Assembly (NCBI GenBank): GCA_003513765.1
Contig: DONT01000010.1
Span: 107,873 to 171,872, forward strand
Direction of reading: 5' to 3'
Source: Jeotgalicoccus sp.
GTDB lineage: Bacteria; Bacillota; Bacilli; Staphylococcales; Salinicoccaceae
Length of the DNA stretch: 64,000 nucleotides
The translations under genes were made by a program, and so were the position numbers. The notes under the pieces are model-generated. The model had not been told where the DNA came from, did not search any database, and saw only the letters and a program-made list of their open reading frames with translations. Positions within the stretch are counted from its first letter, which is position 1. Every line of letters starts with the position of its first letter. Below, piece after piece: positions 1-7,345 of the stretch.

Positions 1-1
1 C

Positions 2-310
2 TACGGTACTGAAGCAGTTTACGATGTCCTAGGCTTCCAAATGGACCAGGCAGCTAAAGATGATGTTCAAGATAGTTTATTCGATTTAAAACAGCCTGAG
101 GATTTCGGAGCGTTTGAAGCGGATTATATGTTCGTCAATGTTGAAAATCCGGAGGACGATAATATTCGGAATGAATTTGCGGAGGCACTCGGTATACCGC
201 TGGAGAATGTTATTTTATTAAACAGCGATGATTACATTACCAATGATTTAATATCAATAAAAAATCAGACGGAGTATATTATCGATAAAGTAAATGAGGC
301 AGGTGAATGA
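2..310 (+). CDS. Iron-siderophore ABC transporter substrate-binding protein, C-terminal part
   Basis: The reading frame is open from base 2 to the TGA at 308-310, so only about the last 102 residues are present and the 5' end lies outside the window. It begins with a YGTEAVYDVLGF segment. A segment like this, leading into a GF-x-M linker, is typical of the C-terminal lobe of FhuD/FecB-type binding proteins that deliver ferric siderophores to a membrane permease. The tail carries alternating acidic helices and ends with a helix (YIIDKVNEAGE), as expected for the last helix of this fold. No permease or ATPase follows. The M23 peptidase gene starts one base after the stop. The family call rests on a fragment and is therefore moderate. 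Confidence 0.6.
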   Translation, partial: YGTEAVYDVLGFQMDQAAKDDVQDSLFDLKQPEDFGAFEADYMFVNVENPEDDNIRNEFAEALGIPLENVILLNSDDYITNDLISIKNQTEYIIDKVNEAGE

Positions 311-311
311 A

Positions 312-1175
312 ATGTCAGCCATTTATCCAGAGGAACTTGGATTTTATTTTAATCAAGAAAAATTTGAAGAGATATACTTTCAGACTTTAAAAGGTTATCA
401 GGACGTGATGCCTTTGAATCAGTTTAAAAAAGAAGCGGCGGCTTTTCATGAAGGTACCGGGGATTTTAAACTGTTTAAATACAATCAGCTGGAACCGGGC
501 GTAAAGCGCTACAGCTATGTGGATGATCAGACCATGCGTATGATAACCGCTGCATTTTCAAACGAGCGGGATATCGTGGGGCTGCAGTTCGGCATGCTGG
601 AAAAATTTAATACCGATCATATTTATACAGAAAAAGAGTATGTACTGCCTTTTAGAACAGAATGGTTTGTACTATGGGGCGGCAGCAATAACTTTTGGAA
701 TTACCATTATCCGCATGAGTCCCAGCGCTATGCTTATGATTTTATCGTGAAAAAAGACGGCAGACCATACGAGGGCAGCGGGGAGCGTTTAAACGACCAT
801 TACAGTTACGGTGAAGCCGTGACAGCACCTGCTGCGGGAACAGTCGTTAAAGTATATGACGGCGTGGCTGATAATGCACCGTTCTCGATGAACATGGAAC
901 AGCCGGAAGGCAATGCGATTGTAATTCAGCACGGGGAAGCTGAATACTCCCTGCTTGCTCATCTAAAAGAAAATTCGATATTAGTATCAGAAGGCAGCGA
1001 AGTGCGTCCCGGTGATCTTATCGCAGCATGCGGCAACAGCGGAGCAAGCGATACACCGCATCTGCACTTTCATGTAATGGACGCGCCGATACCTGAAAAA
1101 GGACTGTCAATTCGAATTAGATTTGCAGAATTAAATTTTGAACCAAAACAGGGAGATACTTTACGGGGTGAATAA
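312..1175 (+). CDS. M23-family (LytM-like) peptidase domain protein
   Basis: 287 residues. The ATG at 312 is preferred over an in-frame ATG at 294 because the AGGTGA ribosome-binding site lies just before it. The C-terminal half (about residues 130-265) is a lysostaphin-fold M23 domain: VTAPAAGTVVKVYDG, then EGNAIVIQHG, then the closing PHLHFHVMD, whose H-x-H motif supplies a zinc ligand and the catalytic histidine. The upstream metal segment reads SQRYAYDF; its aspartate is present, but the histidine expected four residues earlier is not obvious. No signal peptide or membrane segment is seen, so an external cell-wall role is not assured. The N-terminal 120 residues are unrecognised. It sits between an iron-binding protein and a CapA-like gene, with one-base gaps. 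Confidence 0.75.
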   Translation: MSAIYPEELGFYFNQEKFEEIYFQTLKGYQDVMPLNQFKKEAAAFHEGTGDFKLFKYNQLEPGVKRYSYVDDQTMRMITAAFSNERDIVGLQFGMLEKFNTDHIYTEKEYVLPFRTEWFVLWGGSNNFWNYHYPHESQRYAYDFIVKKDGRPYEGSGERLNDHYSYGEAVTAPAAGTVVKVYDGVADNAPFSMNMEQPEGNAIVIQHGEAEYSLLAHLKENSILVSEGSEVRPGDLIAACGNSGASDTPHLHFHVMDAPIPEKGLSIRIRFAELNFEPKQGDTLRGE

Positions 1176-1176
1176 T

Positions 1177-2295
1177 ATGAAGATAATTTTGTCAGTATTG
1201 CTATTTTTAAATATTTTCTCGGGTTCTGATGACGCACCGCTTGAAGCGCATGCAAAAGAATTTAACAATATTGATAAGGAGCAGTTCTACGATAACCTGA
1301 GTCAGTATCTGGACAATTCATTTACATTTGCCGCAACGGGAGACATTTTAATTCACGATTATTTATATGAAGATGTGCAGACAGAAGAAGGATACGATTT
1401 CACATCGCGTGTTGAAACTGTGGCGCCTTACCTGCAGCAGCAGGATCTCGTATTTATGAATCAAGAAACGCCAATCGGCGGTGAAGCGCTTGGTTTAAGC
1501 GGTTATCCGACGTTTAATGCCCCGGAAGAGGTTGCAGATTTACTGAGTTACTTTGATGCGGACATTGTGAATTTTGCAAATAACCACACGCTCGACCGCA
1601 GTACAGAAGGTGTGCTTGCGACAGCTGAAAACTTAACTGAACGCGGTATTGATTACGTCGGAGCAAACGTTAGCGAGGAAGATATGGCGCGCGACAGAAT
1701 ATTTACTGTTAACGGGATTGATGTCGGTTTCTTAGCTTATACATACGGAACGAACGGTATTCCGGTGCCTGAAGGCCAGGAATACTTAGTGAATATAATC
1801 GATATGCCGAGAATTTTATCGGATATTGAAGCGCTGAGAGAGAAAGTGGATGTGCTGATTGTGAGTTATCATCAGGGGGTGGAATACGATGATTTCCCGC
1901 GCGAGGAACACGTGCCTGAATACCGCACGATGGCAGAAGCGGGTGCTGATATTATTGTAGGTTCGCATCCGCACACGCTGCAGCCGATTGAGCATTATGA
2001 AAGAGCGGACGGCTCTGAAGCGGTTATCGCATATTCAATGTCGAACTTCTTAAGTGCGCAGCAGTCATTGAATACGCGCCTCGGCGGTATTCTGGAAGTG
2101 AATATTGAACAGTCCGGCGGTGAAACTGACATTGGAGCGGTGCGCTTTATGCCGACATACGTCGACAGCAATGAGTACGAAGATTTTTATCTTCATCCTT
2201 TAGCCGATATGGGAATGGATGATGTGTACGGTGATGTAGAAGAGCATATGACATCATACAGTGATCAGGTCGACTTTGTGCCGTACCTGCATTAA
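1177..2295 (+). CDS. CapA-family (PGA_cap) metallophosphatase-like protein
   Basis: 372 residues from the ATG at 1177, which has a GGGGTGA ribosome-binding site. The upstream in-frame TTG at 1138 lies inside the previous gene and is unlikely. The N-terminus is hydrophobic (ILSVLLFLNIF) and followed by a possible AHA signal-peptidase site, so export is likely. The body matches the PGA_cap calcineurin-like fold: FAATGDILIHD (metal-binding D), MNQETPIGG, NFANNHTLDRS, YHQGVEY and GSHPHTLQPIE. Homologues such as CapA/PgsA belong to polyglutamate capsule systems, but no capB, capC or capE is nearby, so this is probably one of the stand-alone family members of unknown substrate. It overlaps the convergent small gene by a few bases. 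Confidence 0.85.
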   Translation: MKIILSVLLFLNIFSGSDDAPLEAHAKEFNNIDKEQFYDNLSQYLDNSFTFAATGDILIHDYLYEDVQTEEGYDFTSRVETVAPYLQQQDLVFMNQETPIGGEALGLSGYPTFNAPEEVADLLSYFDADIVNFANNHTLDRSTEGVLATAENLTERGIDYVGANVSEEDMARDRIFTVNGIDVGFLAYTYGTNGIPVPEGQEYLVNIIDMPRILSDIEALREKVDVLIVSYHQGVEYDDFPREEHVPEYRTMAEAGADIIVGSHPHTLQPIEHYERADGSEAVIAYSMSNFLSAQQSLNTRLGGILEVNIEQSGGETDIGAVRFMPTYVDSNEYEDFYLHPLADMGMDDVYGDVEEHMTSYSDQVDFVPYLH

Positions 2296-2474
2296 TAATC
2301 TTCAGGCTCTTCTTTTTTAATAATTGAAATAATCGATGCAGCACCGAGAACGAGCAGCAGGATGATTAACGGAATGTTCCATGAAGGACCGAGAAAATCC
2401 TGTGAGAAATAATAAATTGCACCAAGTGCAATAATGATTAATATAATATTTAATCCTTTACTGATTTTAAACAT
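2292..2474 (-). CDS. Small two-helix membrane protein
   Basis: 60 residues when started at the ATG at 2474, which has a GAGGTGA ribosome-binding site seven bases upstream. A longer start three codons earlier would overlap that site. Two hydrophobic stretches are visible (NIILIIIALGAIYYF and IPLIILLLVLGAASIISII), followed by a charged tail KKEEPEDY, so a helical hairpin in the membrane is predicted. I do not recognise a family. The gene is convergent with the CapA-like gene and the two stop codons overlap. Function unknown. Confidence 0.6.
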   Translation of the reverse strand: MFKISKGLNIILIIIALGAIYYFSQDFLGPSWNIPLIILLLVLGAASIISIIKKEEPEDY

Positions 2475-2554
2475 AACTGTCACCTCTAAATGTTTGTTTT
2501 CTTTAATTTATAGTATCATAATGGTAACAGAAAAGTTTTTGAGGAGAGATTTAA

Positions 2555-2860
2555 ATGAACTATTTGATGAGTATTCAGGTTTTACCGTACCATCCGGGCG
2601 ATGCTAAATTGTATTCGCACACGACAGGGGCAATTGAACTGATTGAGAACAGCGGCTTAACGCATTTTGTCGGTCCGCAGGAAACGACAGTTGAGGGCAG
2701 TATGGATGAACTTTTTAACTTAGTTAAAAAGATTAATGCCCATTTATCAAACGAAGGCTGCGAGCATGTAACGACGAATATTAAACTCGTACAGTCAAAA
2801 GAAGAAAACAGTATTAAAGATCTTTTACAAGATTACTATGAATTTGAAGATGACGAGTAG
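2555..2860 (+). CDS. Thiamine-binding protein, MTH1187/YqgV family
   Basis: 101 residues with a GAGGAG ribosome-binding site. The whole protein matches the small ferredoxin-like MTH1187/YqgV (DUF77) family, whose members bind thiamine or related pyrimidines in the cytoplasm. Visible hallmarks are the N-terminal strand MNYLMSIQVLPY, the GLTHFVGPQETTVEG segment and a C-terminal strand carrying TTNIKL. The tail after residue 90 (YYEFEDDE) is acidic. A strong terminator follows at once, so it is probably monocistronic. The physiological role of the family is not settled. Confidence 0.8.
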   Translation: MNYLMSIQVLPYHPGDAKLYSHTTGAIELIENSGLTHFVGPQETTVEGSMDELFNLVKKINAHLSNEGCEHVTTNIKLVQSKEENSIKDLLQDYYEFEDDE

Positions 2861-2886
2861 GAAGAGCGAATACGCTCTTCTTTTTT
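2861..2886 (+). terminator. Intrinsic terminator after the thiamine-binding gene
   Basis: A perfect 8-bp stem (GAAGAGCG / CGCTCTTC) with an AATA loop is followed by six T. It starts directly after the stop codon. Confidence 0.9.
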
Positions 2887-2928
2887 GTTATAATTATACT
2901 AAGAAAAAATTAAAAGCAAGGTGATGTC

Positions 2929-3255
2929 ATGGGAGAGTGTCCGTTCTGCAAACATCAATGGACATACAAGGAGAAAGTGCTCGGCTATGCGCTTAAACCG
3001 AGGACGAGGATTAAGTGTCCGAACTGCAAAGAATATTTGGAACCGTCCACATTATCGATAATATATGACTACATTGCGATACTCAGTGTGGCATTGTTTA
3101 TCTTTATATTAATTCCGATTATGAGCTGGCCGGTAGTGCCGTCACTATTAATCAGCTTTATTATGTTTCTGCTGTATTTACTTTTATTCCAGCCGCTGAC
3201 GGTGCGTTTTAAACGATATGATTACAATATAAAAGATAAACCAAGGGGGAAATAA
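2929..3255 (+). CDS. CXXC...CXXC zinc-ribbon membrane protein
   Basis: 108 residues. The N-terminus holds two zinc knuckles, C4-P-F-C7 and C30-P-N-C33, with W11 and a basic stretch between them. This is the pattern of the small cxxc-20-cxxc family found in Bacilli. Two membrane helices follow at about residues 48-66 and 70-88, then a basic tail. The ribbon should face the cytoplasm. It ends one base before the iron alcohol dehydrogenase start, so the two are probably co-transcribed. A paralogue lies at 44806-45105. The biochemical role of the family is unknown. Confidence 0.7.
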   Translation: MGECPFCKHQWTYKEKVLGYALKPRTRIKCPNCKEYLEPSTLSIIYDYIAILSVALFIFILIPIMSWPVVPSLLISFIMFLLYLLLFQPLTVRFKRYDYNIKDKPRGK

Positions 3256-3256
3256 G

Positions 3257-4363
3257 ATGTTTACTTTTAATAATCCAACAGCAGTGCATTTCGGTGCGGG
3301 AGTGCTGCAGACGATCGATACAGTTTTAGAAGCGTATGGTTATCAGTCGTATGTTGTTATTGCATCAAACTCGCAGGTAAAAAACGGTATTGATGAACTG
3401 CTCGAATCACTGCTGCCGGGTCAAATCAAGGCAGTTGTATCAAATATTGAAGAAAATCCGACTGTCGAGAACGTCGATGATATTATCAATGCTGCAATTA
3501 AACACGATGCTGACGCACTGATTGCAGTCGGAGGCGGCTCAACGATGGATGCCGCGAAAGCGGCAGCTGCTGCGGCCGTGAAAAATGTCGATGCCGGAAC
3601 GATTATTCAGGATAAAAATATTACTGAAGCACTGCCGATTATTGCCCTGCCTTCAACGAGCGGTTCAGCTTCTGAAGTGACACCTTTCAGTGTCATCAGC
3701 GATAAAGAACAAGGAATTAAAACGTCGATTAACGGTAAAGTACTTTATCCAAAAGTTTCACTTGTCGACCCCGAGCTTACATATACATGTCCGCCAGCTG
3801 TGACAGCAATTTCAGGTATCGATGTAATCTGCCATGCACTGGACTCTATCGGATCGGTGAATCATAATCCGATTTCTGACGGCCTGGCAGTGACAGCACT
3901 GAAGCTTGCATTTGATAATCTGGAGACTGCTTATAACGAGGGCACAAATACTGAAGCACGTTCTAATATGGCGCTTGCGAGCACGACTGCAGGTATCGGC
4001 TTCAGCCAGACTGCAACGAGCGGTTCTCACGCAATGAGCTACTATTTAACGTCGGAGTTTGATATTCCGCACGCTGAAGCTTGTGCTTTCAGTCTGGATC
4101 AATGGATTCTCCACAATGCGAAAGTGGACCCGAGACTCGATAAAGTAAGCGTTCAGCTTGGTTTTGAAAATACTGAAGCGTTATCGAAGGAACTAAACGG
4201 CTTGAAAAAACGGCTTGGTCTCCGCACGACATTTGAAGAACTCGGCATTGACCGTAAACATATTCCTGAGATCGCGCGCCGGACAATGGCAGCGGGCAAC
4301 TATAAAAATAATCTGGCGCAATTATCCGAAGATGAAATTATCCGGATGCTGGAAACGAAGTAA
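3257..4363 (+). CDS. Iron-containing alcohol dehydrogenase
   Basis: 368 residues, close to the usual size for group III alcohol dehydrogenases, which oxidise or reduce alcohols and aldehydes using NAD(P) and a divalent metal. The nucleotide-binding region shows ALIAVGGGSTMDAAKA (about residues 90-105) and PSTSGSASEVTPF. The metal region shows GIDVICHALDS, SHAMSY and IPHAEACAF, supplying the aspartate and histidine ligands. The AAGGGGG ribosome-binding site fixes the ATG at 3257. It follows the zinc-ribbon gene and precedes the Nudix gene by 19 bases, suggesting one transcript. The substrate cannot be told from sequence. Confidence 0.85.
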   Translation: MFTFNNPTAVHFGAGVLQTIDTVLEAYGYQSYVVIASNSQVKNGIDELLESLLPGQIKAVVSNIEENPTVENVDDIINAAIKHDADALIAVGGGSTMDAAKAAAAAAVKNVDAGTIIQDKNITEALPIIALPSTSGSASEVTPFSVISDKEQGIKTSINGKVLYPKVSLVDPELTYTCPPAVTAISGIDVICHALDSIGSVNHNPISDGLAVTALKLAFDNLETAYNEGTNTEARSNMALASTTAGIGFSQTATSGSHAMSYYLTSEFDIPHAEACAFSLDQWILHNAKVDPRLDKVSVQLGFENTEALSKELNGLKKRLGLRTTFEELGIDRKHIPEIARRTMAAGNYKNNLAQLSEDEIIRMLETK

Positions 4364-4382
4364 ACAGGCGGAGGATTTAATT

Positions 4383-4793
4383 ATGACGAAGAAAACAATA
4401 CGTGTCGTTGGTGCAGTAATAGAAGACGATAGTAATAATATATTGTGTGCACAACGGCCTGAAGGTAAAAACTTAGCATTAAAATGGGAATTTCCCGGCG
4501 GGAAAATAGAAGCCGGGGAAACACCGCTTGAAGCCTTAAAGCGTGAATTGATTGAAGAAATGACTCTCGATATCAGTATCGGTGAAAAAATTACGACGAC
4601 AGAGTATGAATACGATTTTGGTATTGTTGAACTGACGACATACTATGCTAAAATACTTGCAGGTGAAATTCAGCTGCTTGAACATATTCAGATGAAGTGG
4701 GTAAATCCTTTAGAAATTGAAAAATTAGACTGGGCACCTGCGGATATTCCCGCAATTGAGATTATAAGACAAAAAAGTGGGAATAGAGTATAG
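4383..4793 (+). CDS. Nudix hydrolase, MutT/8-oxo-dGTPase type
   Basis: 136 residues from the ATG at 4383, which has a GGAGG ribosome-binding site. The longer open frame begins inside the previous gene and is rejected. The Nudix box reads GGKIEAGETPLEALKRELIE-E, with the full G-x5-E-x7-R-E-x2-E-E pattern at about residues 39-61. The start (IRVVGAVIEDDSNNILCAQRP) and the WEFPGGK turn resemble small MutT proteins that hydrolyse oxidised or non-canonical nucleoside triphosphates. A sanitising function is inferred from family resemblance. It is probably co-transcribed with the upstream dehydrogenase and the small downstream gene. Confidence 0.85.
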   Translation: MTKKTIRVVGAVIEDDSNNILCAQRPEGKNLALKWEFPGGKIEAGETPLEALKRELIEEMTLDISIGEKITTTEYEYDFGIVELTTYYAKILAGEIQLLEHIQMKWVNPLEIEKLDWAPADIPAIEIIRQKSGNRV

Positions 4794-4818
4794 AAGTGTT
4801 AACTAAGGGGGGATCGAT

Positions 4819-4989
4819 GTGGATCTTATTAAGGGATTATTAGGATTATTATTTAAAACGTTCGTAGTCTTATTTGCGTTAACTGCTGTAGCAGCAGTCG
4901 TATTAGCATTTATACTTAAAAAAGATGTGGATGAAATCCGTGAGTTTACGGAAAATATTAAACACGATTTATATCGCGGTAAAGAGTAA
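4819..4989 (+). CDS. Small single-span membrane protein (GTG start)
   Basis: 56 residues from the GTG at 4819, preceded by AAGGGGGG. The ATG two bases earlier is in another frame that stops after eight codons. Residues 10-33 form one long hydrophobic helix (FVVLFALTAVAAVVLAFIL), followed by a charged segment KKDVDEIREFTENIKHDLYRGKE that could be an amphipathic helix in the cytoplasm. No family was recognised. A strong shared terminator follows at once. The clean ribosome-binding site, good reading frame and tight fit between Nudix gene and terminator support it as a real gene. Confidence 0.6.
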   Translation: MDLIKGLLGLLFKTFVVLFALTAVAAVVLAFILKKDVDEIREFTENIKHDLYRGKE

Positions 4990-4994
4990 ATATA

Positions 4995-5032
4995 AAAAAT
5001 CTCCTGAGAATATTCTCTCAGGAGATTTTTTA
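4995..5032. terminator. Bidirectional intrinsic terminator
   Basis: A 10-bp perfect stem (TCTCCTGAGA / TCTCAGGAGA, 5000-5025) is flanked by an A run on the left and a T run on the right. It serves the small plus-strand gene and the minus-strand zinc-binding gene. Confidence 0.9.
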
Positions 5033-5971
5033 TTTACTGTTGAGTGCTTTATCGAGTGTGTCGATATTTTTTTTCATCATCGACTGGTAAGTTGAATCTT
5101 CAGGGTCATCCTGTGACAGCGACTCCAGATTATTGAAGTAGAGCGGTTCAGTATTCGTTTCGCCGCGGATAACATCTGTAACAGATGATACAACGTTAGG
5201 CTCGTAAAGAATATAAGGAATATTTTGTGCCTCAATATTTTGGATAATCTCAGTCAGTTCCTGCTGTGACGGTTCCTGATTGGACAGTCCGCTGATACCG
5301 ATTTGATGGAAACCATATTGATGTGCTAAATATCCAAGGGATTCATGAGAAATATAAACGTCTGTATTAACCGGATTCTCTGTAACAGCAAGAAGCTGTT
5401 CATCTATTTCTTCGATATCACTTTTCAGTACTTCAAAATTTTCGTTATACATATCGGCTGATTCAGGATTATGTTCAGCCAGTGAATTCTTCACTGCCTC
5501 TGCCATTTCCGCGGCCAGATCCGGACTGAGCCAGATGTGAGGGTCCATACTGCCGTGATCGTGGTCGTGCGCTTCTTCATCTTCACCGTGGTCATGTTCA
5601 TGAGCGTGATGGCTGTCGAGGAAAGCACCGGTATCGATGTCAGCTGCTGTTTCAACAATCTTAGTGTCACCGTTTATCGTCTCGGCAATACTTGCTGCGA
5701 CCGGGTCGAGCGCGTTCGACGTTGTCATAAATAGATCACCGTCTGAATAAGACATCATATCTTTTTGAGTGGGTTCATAAGAGTGCATATCAACGCCGGG
5801 CGGATAAATTGATTCTACATTAACAGTATCGCCGGCTATCTGTTCAACGAAGCTGGTTAATGGAAAGACTGTCGTATATATAGTTAATTCACCGTCGTCT
5901 GTGCTGTTCTCTTCATTGCTGCATGCTGCTAGTATTAATAATAAAAGTAAAACGGGGAATAGTTTTTTCAT
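5030..5971 (-). CDS. znuA: Zinc ABC transporter substrate-binding lipoprotein (ZnuA/AdcA type)
   Basis: 313 residues from the ATG at 5971, which has an AGAGGA ribosome-binding site. A longer start would lie inside the Zur box. A lipoprotein signal with lipobox LAAC puts the lipidated cysteine at residue 17, so it is anchored outside the membrane. The cluster A-1 fold is clear: GVDMHSYEPT contributes a metal histidine (H63), and DPHIWLSP another. Between them, residues 121-139 form a histidine-rich acidic loop (HHAHEHDHG and AHDHDHG) typical of zinc-binding proteins. The C-terminal AdcA ZinT domain is absent. No permease or ATPase gene is adjacent, so it must work with components encoded elsewhere. 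Zur control is indicated by the operator upstream. Confidence 0.92.
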   Translation of the reverse strand: MKKLFPVLLLLLILAACSNEENSTDDGELTIYTTVFPLTSFVEQIAGDTVNVESIYPPGVDMHSYEPTQKDMMSYSDGDLFMTTSNALDPVAASIAETINGDTKIVETAADIDTGAFLDSHHAHEHDHGEDEEAHDHDHGSMDPHIWLSPDLAAEMAEAVKNSLAEHNPESADMYNENFEVLKSDIEEIDEQLLAVTENPVNTDVYISHESLGYLAHQYGFHQIGISGLSNQEPSQQELTEIIQNIEAQNIPYILYEPNVVSSVTDVIRGETNTEPLYFNNLESLSQDDPEDSTYQSMMKKNIDTLDKALNSK

Positions 5972-5988
5972 AGGGCATCCTCTCTTTA

Positions 5989-6003
5989 TCGTAATCATTA
6001 CGA
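5989..6003. promoter_or_regulatory. Zur box
   Basis: The 15-bp perfect 7-1-7 palindrome TCGTAATCATTACGA matches the Zur operator of Bacilli. It lies just after the minus-strand -10 box, where a bound repressor would block the zinc-binding gene. Confidence 0.88.
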
Positions 6004-6009
6004 TTTAAA

Positions 6010-6038
6010 ATTATATAGGAATATGCTGCGATGTGCAA
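6010..6038 (-). promoter_or_regulatory. SigA-type promoter of the zinc-binding gene
   Basis: On the minus strand TTGCAC (6033-6038) is separated by 17 bp from TATAAT (6010-6015). The predicted start falls within or next to the Zur box. Confidence 0.75.
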
Positions 6039-6064
6039 CTGTATATTTAAGAAATAAGAAAGAC

Positions 6065-6093
6065 TTGAATTTTTTTCATTCTGCTAGTAAAAT
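6065..6093 (+). promoter_or_regulatory. SigA-type promoter of rpmG
   Basis: TTGAAT (6065-6070), 17-bp spacer and TAAAAT (6088-6093). It gives a leader of about 115 bases before rpmG. Confidence 0.65.
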
Positions 6094-6124
6094 AGATAAG
6101 GTGATTTATAAAAATATATACCAA

Positions 6125-6160
6125 TCATCTACCAAGTGGATGATCAACTGGCCAGTTGAT
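6125..6160. promoter_or_regulatory. Two overlapping dyads in the rpmG leader
   Basis: The first is a near-perfect 8-bp hairpin (TCATCTAC, loop CAA, GTGGATGA). The second, overlapping it by one base, is a perfect 18-bp palindrome at 6143-6160 (ATCAACTGG / CCAGTTGAT). Neither is followed by a T run, so this is not a terminator. The two could be alternative RNA folds, or the second a protein-binding site. Confidence 0.5.
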
Positions 6161-6213
6161 TCGAGTATATTATCATTTAATATCGATTTAACTTAACGAA
6201 GGAGGCGACAGAA

Positions 6214-6363
6214 ATGAGAACAATCGTTACATTAGCTTGTACAGAATGCGGAGACCGCAACTACAGCACTAAGAAAAACAAAAGAAACAATCCAGAGCGT
6301 ATCGAAATGATGAAATTCTGCCCTAGATTAAACAAGCACACTCTACACCGTGAAACTAAATAA
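6214..6363 (+). CDS. rpmG: 50S ribosomal protein L33
   Basis: 49 residues, the normal length of bacterial L33, with an AAGGAGG ribosome-binding site. The protein binds near the E site of the large ribosomal subunit. It keeps C9-x-x-C12 at the N-terminal end and C36 near LNKHTLHRETK, while the fourth zinc-ligand position is leucine (CPRL). This three-cysteine pattern is typical of the RpmG2-like copies in staphylococci. It is monocistronic between its own promoter and a strong terminator, and divergent from the Zur-controlled zinc-binding gene. Confidence 0.95.
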   Translation: MRTIVTLACTECGDRNYSTKKNKRNNPERIEMMKFCPRLNKHTLHRETK

Positions 6364-6372
6364 TTTCTTATT

Positions 6373-6402
6373 GCTATCATCTGAAGATGATAGCTTTTTT
6401 TT
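6373..6402 (+). terminator. Intrinsic terminator of rpmG
   Basis: A 9-bp stem (GCTATCATC / GATGATAGC) with a TGAA tetraloop is followed by eight T. Confidence 0.95.
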
Positions 6403-6470
6403 ATATTTGACTTAGTTATGTTATAATTGTCGATGGGTAATTAACCAGAAAAGTAAGGAGAGTGCTTTTA

Positions 6471-7343
6471 ATGACAGTAGTTATGGACGGAAAAAAAGTA
6501 GCAGCACACTTATCTGAAGAAATTAAAAATGCTTTGGAAGTTTCTGAAGCTCACGGTATTAAACCGAAAGTTGCATTCGTCAGAATCGGCGACTTATCAG
6601 ACTCAATTTCTTATGAGAATGCTGCAGTGAAACGCTTTGAAAAATTAGGTATGGATACAGCTCAATTTCATTTTCCGGAAGACGTTTCGACAAAAGTATT
6701 TCTAACTAAATTTAGAGAAATAAACGAAGATTATTCAATTCACGGCATTCTGCTTCTGCAGCCGCTGCCAAAACATATCCCGATGAAACGCGTCGCGGAA
6801 ATTATGAACTCGTTTAAAGATATAGACGGCATGAAAGCTTCGAACCTCGGCAAAGTGCTGACAAACGATCCTGATCGTCTGGAGCCGTGTACGCCGGCAG
6901 CAGTAATGAACATGCTCGATTTCTACGATATCGACTTAAAAGGTAAAAACGTTACAGTAGTCGGTGCAAGTGCAGTAGTCGGTAAACCATTGTCCCTCTT
7001 AATGATGAACAGAGAAGCAACGGTTACGACTTGTAATTTATACACTGAAAACCTTGTGGATAAATGTAAAGATGCAGATGTCATTGTCAGTGCAGCAGGT
7101 GCAATTAACCTGATTGACGAAGAACACGTTAAAGAAGGCGCAGTTGTGGTTGATGTCGGTATTAACTTTACTGATGAAGGTAAAATGGTCGGCGATGTAA
7201 ACTACGAAGCTGTTAAAGACAAAGCCTCGTTTATTACACCTGTTCCAGGCGGAATTGGCGCAATTACAACGACAGTTCTTGCCTACCATTTAGTAAAAGC
7301 AACAGAGCATCAGAAAGAGCCGGTATTATTCTTAGAAAAATAA
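6471..7343 (+). CDS. folD: FolD-like methylenetetrahydrofolate dehydrogenase, atypical active site
   Basis: 290 residues from the ATG at 6471, with an AAGGAG ribosome-binding site. FolD enzymes interconvert methylene-, methenyl- and formyl-tetrahydrofolate using NADP. The fold is clear: the PLP segment before KDIDGMKASNLG, EPCTPAAVMNML, a Rossmann motif GKNVTVVGASAVVGKPLS, and ITPVPGGIG. Key residues differ from ordinary FolD. The catalytic lysine four positions after the conserved tyrosine (Y48) is A52. The glutamine of the usual VQxPLP motif is leucine (LLQPLP). The arginine of GRSxxVG is alanine. Loss of the lysine should abolish cyclohydrolase activity, so it may be a dehydrogenase only, or have another cofactor or substrate. 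It stands alone rather than in a purine operon. Confidence 0.8.
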   Translation: MTVVMDGKKVAAHLSEEIKNALEVSEAHGIKPKVAFVRIGDLSDSISYENAAVKRFEKLGMDTAQFHFPEDVSTKVFLTKFREINEDYSIHGILLLQPLPKHIPMKRVAEIMNSFKDIDGMKASNLGKVLTNDPDRLEPCTPAAVMNMLDFYDIDLKGKNVTVVGASAVVGKPLSLLMMNREATVTTCNLYTENLVDKCKDADVIVSAAGAINLIDEEHVKEGAVVVDVGINFTDEGKMVGDVNYEAVKDKASFITPVPGGIGAITTTVLAYHLVKATEHQKEPVLFLEK

Positions 7344-7345
7344 TA

